Positions 57,342-64,000 of a DNA stretch of 64,000 nucleotides are shown here, in pieces. The stretch comes from Ophioderma brevispina (Eukaryota; Echinodermata; Ophiuroidea; Amphilepidida; Ophiodermatidae): positions 1 to 64,000 of the forward strand of contig JAMKCH010072508.1 of the NCBI GenBank assembly GCA_023653785.1. The letters are read 5' to 3'. The position numbers and the translations under genes are program-made. Positions within the stretch are counted from its first letter, which is position 1. Each line of letters opens with the position of its first letter. The notes under the pieces are model-generated. The model ran no database searches. It was not told where the DNA came from and saw only the letters and a program-made list of their open reading frames with translations.

Positions 57342-58775
57342 AAACATATTAATTAGTGATTTAAAGGGTCACGAGAATGTATTCTGAGGATAAGCATTTT
57401 CCCAAAATTATATATTTTTTGTTGTATGGGTTTTTTTTATATTTGTGAATTTTATTGTCAAACAAGAAAAGGAAACCACACAACAAGTTATGAAATTGCT
57501 TACTGTCGTCGGCCATGTAGAGAAGGATGCTAAGATTTTCCTCCGTACACGACAGAAACTAGAAAATCTTCGTAAAGCTTTTTATTACATAAAGGCGGTG
57601 TTTTCGATTTATGGGCCATTCTCCGGTAAAGTGTTCAAAAAGTGGTTTTTCGTATCACATGTAAAGCTTGTTTTGCCCGTTAAGAATGAATATTTATTGA
57701 TATAAATTAGTTTGCCTTTGATGAAGATCCTGCTAGGATCGAAAGGTCAGGCCCACACTCTAGTATATAGTTTACCTACACAGGCTATTTTTGTGGAGAA
57801 GCAGTTGGTAACAGCATTGACTATTTTTGATATAAATTATACTTAGAGTGATGTTTTCAAAATGATCCGAACTAGAAGTTGTAACCGGGTGAGAAAGTAT
57901 CAAGCAATAAGGCTAAAGATGCATAATTCTTGCTTATCGCCATGTCGCCAGCCCAAATCCGTTCTTATTTAGTTCAAAACATGATATTAATGGATTATTA
58001 AAGTTTCGCAAGAGTTCTCTGAGAGCATGTCGCCAATATTGCAGCCAGATACGTTACCATAATGTTAATGGATACAAAATTGCTAAAAATAACGGAAGAA
58101 CAATGTTCCAATATGTGATAAATCGAGCAGATGTCAATATTATATTATACGTGTTTTGCATAAAAATCTGGTTTCAAAGTAACAATTTGCAGCCCTAGAA
58201 ATGAAAGAAATCCCTCATGTTACGTTCATACCGCGCCAGATACGTTACCTCCCTCCCGCTACGCTCTTGCAAAACGTCGTGATACATAGTCGAATACCAC
58301 ACCGTGCTTTAGTATGAAGGTAATGCCTGATAAGGTATATGGACACTAAGTTGGTAAAGGATGTACTTTCATCAAGAACAGCACGACTAAGAAAAAGGCC
58401 GGCCAGGTACGTTACCCAGATACGTTACTTCAGTGTTAGCGTTATACTAAAAAATCGGATATTGTTTAAGATCACCCATGCTTTGTTCCTTGTTCTGAGG
58501 ATATTAAAGTTTACGATTTTCAATGATTTTCAGGAATTCCTTAATGCTGATATTTGGTCATTTTGGAGACCAAACATGAACACTTTATCGGAGAATGGCT
58601 CTTATTCGCTTCAGGTGTGATTTTATCCATTGGTAAGCATTCTATATATGCAAAAATACGGTTTCGAAAAAAAAATGTGGTGCATTTTTTCTCGAAATGT
58701 CCTCGTGTCTCTTTAACTAACCGTTACTTACCAATCTTGATTTTCGTGTCGAATAGCGATTTGCTACTTTTTCAG
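57342..58775. other. No recognised gene; short repeated motif
   Basis: An 86-codon frame at 57445-57705 has no known domain. AGATACGTTAC and one variant recur at about 58048, 58238, 58405 and 58418. A small hairpin motif lies at 57717-57750. Confidence 0.4.
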
Positions 58776-59083
58776 CTCCATGTGAGAGTCACCCGGATCT
58801 CAACTGTTGCAAGTACTCGCTCGGTCGGGTCCAAGTCCGTAACAATAAGAAGGGCAAAGATCAGATGTTCAAGAAGATTGTTAGGAAGTACTCGCTCGGT
58901 CTGGTCCAAGTCCGTAACAAGAAGGGCAAAGATCAGATGTTCAAGAGGAGTGTTAGGAGGCACTCGCTCGGTCTGGTCCAAGTCCGTAACAAGAAGGACA
59001 AAGATCAAATGTTCAAGAAGAGCGTTAGGAATGAAGTCTTGCGTGATATCTGCCTGTCTTTGGAAACAGGAGGCACGAGGTGA
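58776..59083 (+). CDS. Candidate terminal exon with three 24-residue repeats
   Basis: A good 3' splice site (TTTGCTACTTTTTCAG, ending at 58775) opens a frame of two bases plus 101 codons that stops at 59081-59083. It begins 'PCESHPDLNCC' and then holds three tandem copies of a basic 24-residue unit (YSLG.VQVRN.KKGKDQMFKK.VRK), starting at 58814, 58889 and 58961. Unit lengths are 75 and 72 bp, so the only indel is a whole codon, which favours protein selection. It closes with 'NEVLRDICLSLETGGTR'. Upstream exons were not found and I recognise no family. A competing frame (58554-59108) spans the same DNA with Arg-rich translation but crosses the splice site. Could also be a repeated segment of a mobile element. 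Confidence 0.35.
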
Positions 59084-60604
59084 AGAAGTTTGGTGGTGTT
59101 ATTATTGAAATATACAGTATATTTCAGCTCAAGCCTGGCCCAGTCCAGAGAATCAACAAATAAGGATACGCTATATATAAAATGAAAACTAAATTGCAAC
59201 GCGGAAAGAAAACCTGTTTTTATTCGCGCAGTTCTGTAGCTTGCTGGCCAAATGTTAAACACTATCAATATGATTTTAATTTAAAATCGTCTTCAAGAAA
59301 CATTGATTAAGATCAATCCTAAAGAGCATGTCGAGACTGTAATATTGGTTGGAGACAACAAAACAAACAAGCAATGTTTCAAACTTCTATCATGTTTTTT
59401 TATTCCTCCCTATTTTTAAAAATGAAATGCGCGCTTATCCAAACATTTTAAGCGATTTAATACAACAAGCAAATGAAAAAAATATTTACGCTGATTGATT
59501 GACTCTTTATCTGCTGAAGGTTGCGATGACTCTAGGATGTCTATTTGTTTCATTTCAATCCTGAAGTAGATATATGTTATCTTGAGAGACATAGCTGACT
59601 TGTTAGACATAATACTGTATAACTGGTTTAAATATGTTAATGGTATCTTTGAAAGTATGTCTTTTAAAAGTACATATCATATGGAATATTTATCAAGCCA
59701 AGGTTAATGTTTGATTGCTTACAAAATCCTATGGCAACGTAAGCGTGTGAAGAAGTACGTCAAAACGGACATATTTTAAAATATGTAATATATTTTTGTG
59801 ACTAATAATTATTCAACGATGGAATGCAGAGTGTTGCAAGAAAACAAATCCTAAGTAATTTCAAAATTGATTACAAATATTTGGTAATGTAGATGATTAG
59901 AAATACTTGTAGATGTGACTAAACAAAATTTCAAATTTGAGTTCATTTATTTTAGCCTGAGACGTAACGAGAAAATTACAAGCCAAGTCAGTCACCTAGC
60001 AGGGAAATGCAGAGTACACTTTATGATGGACAAACAATCAAATATTAGATGTAACGGGAAAATTACAAGTCAGTCACCTAACAGGCAAATGCAGAGTACT
60101 GATGAACAAGCAAACAAACGTACAGTTTTTCATGACCTGCGCTTTGCTGACGATTTAAAATTAACTCCTAAAAAATCTGTAAACCGCCAATGGCGGTATG
60201 GGCGGATTCCTTTTTGATTTGATTTGATATGCACTCATATCGTGGCTCAAAGGCCAAATTGCCAGAGACACTTACAATGTAAAATACATATTATATAACA
60301 TATAAGTTAACATTTCCAAATAAGTACTGCTTTTATTCTAATCAAGGCAGAATTTATCCTCACGGGGGCCCGCCATATCTGTTTGTTCGGGTTTCTAGTT
60401 TCCGGGGGAAGGTAGAGGCTCTTGTAAATTGACTCATTCTTGACATCTCGGTGTCGACAGTCATGATTGGATAGTTACCGCGGCAGGATTATGAATGGCC
60501 CGTGACTACCAATGAGCTTCTTTGTTTCATTTGGTCAGGGCTGTCGTGATAAAACAAATTGTGGGTCCTTGTCACATTTCTGGCTGGAAGCAGACAAGGT
60601 ATAG
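59084..60604. other. No gene; one direct repeat
   Basis: AT-rich. A two-copy direct repeat of about 50 bp, 84 bp apart, lies at 59965-60100 ('GAAAATTACAAG...CAGTCACCTA.CAGG.AAATGCAGAGTAC'). Confidence 0.5.
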
Positions 60605-61100
60605 CACGTAAATATGGCACGCCAGACACGACAAACCCCCTGCCAGTTTCACAGCGCCCAGTGTCCAGTTTGCCTCGCTATCCTGCGAGTTTACATCACT
60701 ATGCTTCGAGTTTACATCGCTATTCTGCGAGTGTGCATCGCTACACCCCGAGTTACATGCAGCACCCCGAGAATTTTTACAGCGCCCCGAGAATTTGAGA
60801 GGGGCTCTTGGTCAATTTTAGGGTGCTGATTCCGATTTTGATGTGTGTACGTTCATAAATTTGACGGAAAGTACTCAAATTTGACATTTAAAAACGTACT
60901 ACATGATTTACAAACATTTTGATTATTTATGTCTAATTTGCAGACATTTTGTCAGTTTGGGAAATCTATTGGCTAACTTTCGGGTGCTCATTTCGAATTT
61001 AATATGTGCACGTTTATTAATTCAGTGAAACCTACTCAAGTTGTACATTTAAAGGTGCACTGCAAGATTTATACATTTTTATTTTTTTTTAAATATTTAT
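60605..61100 (+). repeat. Left arm of a large inverted repeat
   Basis: Collinear in reverse complement with 61610-62105. Landmarks: 'ATATGGCA', 'CCAGACACGACAAA', 'CCAGTTTCA.AGCGCC', a 21-bp minisatellite, 'CACCCCGAGAATTT', 'TTTGAGAGG', 'GGGTGCTGATT', 'GTGTACGTTCATA', 'GAAAGTACTCAAATTTGAC', 'TTTATGTCTAATTT'. Inside the arm a ~160-bp unit ('ACTCAAATTTGACATTTAAAGGTGCACTAC') recurs three times to about 61250. Long frames in the arm come from the 21-bp repeat. Confidence 0.8.
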
Positions 61101-61609
61101 GTCGATATGCAAACGTGATAGTTTGAAAGGGATGTCTGTTAATTAAGAGCTGTTGATTCATAATCTTTTATGACTCTGCAGCCTTCATTCATTCATATGG
61201 CGAAAAATTCTCAAATTTGGCATTTAAAGGTGCAAGTGCACTACACTATCCATATAAACCACTACTATTTAGCATGTATAGGTAATTTGCTTAAATCAGG
61301 TCAGATTGGAATGGTTTCAAAACAATTGGGGAGGGAATGCTAATTTTAAATTGTGTATTATAAATGTATTGGAAAAGTGTTTGAATTAGCATTTACAGGT
61401 GAGCTATATGATTCATGTAGATGCATACAAAGTGGTCAAATGTACATGTATACACGAGTAATAATACATTATATAAAACACATTATTCCAAGAAACTTTG
61501 ACTCCAATATTCCTGTAGGCACTTCTCAGGGAGTTGTAATTCACCACGAGAATGTGTATAATCGTGTAGCACACCTTTAAATGTACATTATGTGCACATA
61601 ACAAACTCG

Positions 61610-62105
61610 AAATGAGCACCCCAAAATTATAAAAGATGCCGCAAACTAACAAAATGTTTGTAAATTAGACATAAATATTAATGTATATCATGAAGACCTT
61701 TAATTGTCAAATTTGAGTACTTTCCACTAAATGTATGAACGTACACAAAGCAAAATCGTAATCAGCACCCCAAAATTGTCCAAAAACACCTCTCAAATTC
61801 TCGGAGTGCTGAAAATCTCGGGGTGCTGTAAAATTCTCGGGGTGCTGTAACTCGTGGTGTATCGCTAAAACTCAAGGTGTAGCGATGCATCCTCGCAGTA
61901 TAGTGATGTAAACTCGCAGTATAGTGATGTAAACTCGCAGTATAGTGATGTAAACTCGCAGTATAGTGATGTAAACTCGAAGTATAGTGATGCAAAACTC
62001 GCAGGATAGGGAGGCAAACTGAACAGATAGCGCGGTAACTCGGCACGGCGCTATGAAACTGGTAGGGGTTTTGTCGTGTCTGGGTGCCATACTTAAAATT
62101 CCCAC
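61610..62105 (-). repeat. Right arm of the inverted repeat, with 21-bp minisatellite
   Basis: Reverse complement of 60605-61100. It contains five near-perfect copies of AGTATAGTGATGTAAACTCGC at 61897, 61918, 61939, 61960 and 61981, against about four degenerate ones in the left arm, so the minisatellite has expanded and homogenised on this side only. The unit is 7 codons long, so it yields a spurious open frame with 'HHYTASL' repeats. Confidence 0.85.
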
Positions 62106-62829
62106 CCACCCGCCCCATATTGTTACGGGTGGGGGGAACGTGTGCCCTGTGGGTCGTTGAACACAAGGACAGGCCAAGCGGTAAGAGTAAGACATCCATC
62201 ACTGTGCATTCGGGCTACGGGTGTGAAGTCACACAGCAAACTTGCCTTGCTCAACCCCTGGCTGCGGCGTTGTTTTTTAGTTGTTCAGGGTCTGGGTCCA
62301 TCTTCTTTACATGTAATGGCCGAGTCCCCCGTCAATCAAAACTTTGCCTCAATATGAGGAAAGTTCTAAGCAAAGATGCGTCTAGACATTGATCCACCTT
62401 CACACAGTCGTGCGGATTACTTAAGTTGACCAAATCGGATACCGTTCACTTGCGTTCTGCCGTGTTTTGCGTTTTCTTTTTGTGTCATTAGGCAACGTCT
62501 GCTCCAGCTCAATCTGCAAAGTGGTTTCAGTTCGTACAAAAGGCAAAAAACCTTGTGTAATTGTCTCTTTATTCCTGCAGTCGTGCATTTCGTTAAATGG
62601 CTCCTCTGAGAGTAATAATACAGTATAAAATTAAAAAGTACAAAGATTCACACCATAAAAAGGGCACAAAAATGACATTCAAATTGAACATATTCCTGAT
62701 AATAATGTCATTGAAATTGGATTGACACATAATGACAGTATAGGGACCAGCCCCTGAAATAATCAAATAAAAAACATTGCACAATTAAGGGTATTTAGAA
62801 ATATTAAACACAAACCAAAATTTATACAG
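62106..62829. other. No recognisable feature
   Basis: Overlapping frames at 62084-62392 show no domain. The 62170-62400 stretch is GC-balanced but unassigned. Confidence 0.45.
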
Positions 62830-64000
62830 GTGGTTATTATGTTGGGAACTTGGGGCTCAAGTACACAAACACTGATACACAGATTGATAGAGTAAGGAAT
62901 GTGGATGTTTTGGAATCGCATTGTTCTGATACGTGGCATGGAAAGATGACTACCATTTCTAAGGTTCCTGCCGTTACTTTCAGCTGGGGGGGCAGATGAC
63001 TAATTCTTGGATCGTCAGCTAAACCGAGAGCAAATTTGAGGTAATGATCATTCGCCTACTACCACTTCAGGTCACACCAGACAACAGCATCAGAATATCT
63101 TGTGAAGTTGTGGTCGTGCATGCCCTTCTTTGTATAGATTCTAACTTATGGGTTTTCTTTGCAGTTAACCCGGAGTGCCACACCACATCACCATACTCAA
63201 GAACTGGTCGGACATTTAAATATTTTGTAAACTACATCCAGCTCATCTTTGTCAAAACCGAACCTTTTCAAATATCTTAACATAAAGAGGCGTTTGTTGG
63301 CTTTCTTGAGCATGCTATTAACCTGGGGTTGCCATTTAAGATCGTTTTGCAGCCAAATGCCTAGTATTTTGACTTCATCAACATAGGTGAGCTTTTCAGA
63401 ACCAATTCTCAAGTATGAGTGATGTGGAGTAAAATTAATTTCGAGTGCCTGGCATTTTTTGGATTTAGTTTCAATCCATTGGTTAAAGGAGGGACCAGAA
63501 AGCATTCAATATTTGGGTTGGTGATGACATCATTTGTGGTATCATTGATTTTTTCAGAGAGTAATAGAAAATTCCAGGTGACTGGTGTGAATCTATTCAT
63601 GACACTGACTGAAAATCAATAGTTTCACTAATGATGTCACTGGTAGTGTATTCTTTTTTTCTGGCCCTGTTTATTGGAATGGAAAGTCCCATAAAATTTA
63701 GAGTAGGTTTATCATCCCATTTCCTGGGAACTTTAATGTCCAGTAGGTGAAATCATCCAAGTCCCTCAGAAGGTTGCCATACTCAGTATTTGTTTCTGTT
63801 TTCAGCAAAGGTCAGGTTATCATTATAGTTCAAGAATTCTGATTTGGCTTCTATAGCTGCGTCATTGATCAAAATTTGAAAGCCAAGGGGGCCAAACTTT
63901 GTGCCTTGAGGTACGCTACCATTGAGAATAAGATCTTCTAAGAGTATGTTATTGTACCTGAACCATCGCTGTCTTTTGTGAAGAAAGTTGCAAATTCATG
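62830..64000 (-). pseudogene. LINE reverse transcriptase, running off the right edge
   Basis: Minus strand. 'VPQGTKFGPLGFQILINDAA' at about 63920-63855 is the RT motif before the catalytic loop. The loop itself at 63816-63827 encodes YNDN, so the second catalytic aspartate has become asparagine, followed by 'LTFAENRN'. 63505-63197 encodes the thumb ('GSEKLTYVDEVKILGIWLQNDLKWQPQVNSM', 'KANKRLFMLRYLKRFGFDKDEL'). Further C-terminal pieces reach about 62830 in broken frames. This family differs from the LINEs at 7, 17 and 25 kb. Inactive; the 5' part is outside the window. Confidence 0.88.

Noticed and set aside
58339..58620. Upstream exon of the repeat-bearing candidate gene
   Set aside because: No convincing splice donor in frame and hydrophobic, AT-driven composition.
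61897..62001. CRISPR-like array of short repeats
   Set aside because: The 21-bp units are contiguous with no spacers; a eukaryotic minisatellite.
61762..62202. 146-codon frame with HHYTASL repeats
   Set aside because: Produced by the 21-bp minisatellite, whose unit is a multiple of three; the left arm shows no matching conserved protein.

Overview
This window reads as non-coding-dominated nuclear DNA of an animal, most likely a marine invertebrate. The reasons are AT-rich, intron-like sequence, animal-type LINE families, tRNA-derived SINE-like sequences, many MITE-like fold-back elements, diverged satellites with periods of 100-370 bp, and one large leucine-rich-repeat G-protein-coupled receptor locus of the GRL101/relaxin-receptor style that is common in echinoderms, hemichordates, cephalochordates and molluscs. 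Species cannot be fixed from the sequence; a deuterostome such as a hemichordate or echinoderm is my best guess, as inference only. There is no bacterial gene organisation, CRISPR array or operon.

Layout. 0-2.7 kb: decayed LINE. 3.4-4.6 kb: two dispersed repeats. 6.8-7.7 kb: LINE 3' part, antisense. 8.0-9.0 kb: a SINE abutting a fold-back element. 12-15.5 kb: satellites, CRE-type palindromes and a tRNA-like fragment. 16.7-20.2 kb: a nearly full-length but dead CR1/L2-type LINE on the minus strand. 21.2-31.5 kb: repeat-rich, with two inverted arrays of one satellite, a LINE tail, and a rearranged LINE copy that carries a clean hAT-type MITE insertion. 33.4-37.8 kb: the LRR-GPCR locus on the minus strand. 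39-45.8 kb: MITEs, microsatellites and fold-back repeats. 46.6-48.5 kb: another dead LINE. 50.9-52.2 kb: a terminal-inverted-repeat element. 52.9-54.5 kb: a truncated Ty3/gypsy pol remnant. 56.2-57.3 kb: a LINE tail flanked by a 319-bp direct duplication. 58.8-59.1 kb: a possible terminal exon with three 24-codon repeats. 60.6-62.1 kb: a large inverted repeat. 62.8-64 kb: a LINE running off the window.

The only host gene I recognise is the LRR-GPCR. Its ectodomain is very large (about 37 leucine-rich repeats of 24 residues, behind a cysteine-bearing, possibly CUB-like N-terminal domain) and it is encoded without introns. As written here it carries two single-base frameshifts in the ectodomain and at least five frame changes plus stops in the seven-helix part, so it is either a pseudogene or a badly base-called gene. 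The remaining sequence is best understood as layered mobile-element debris, whose nested and duplicated structures give most of the findings.
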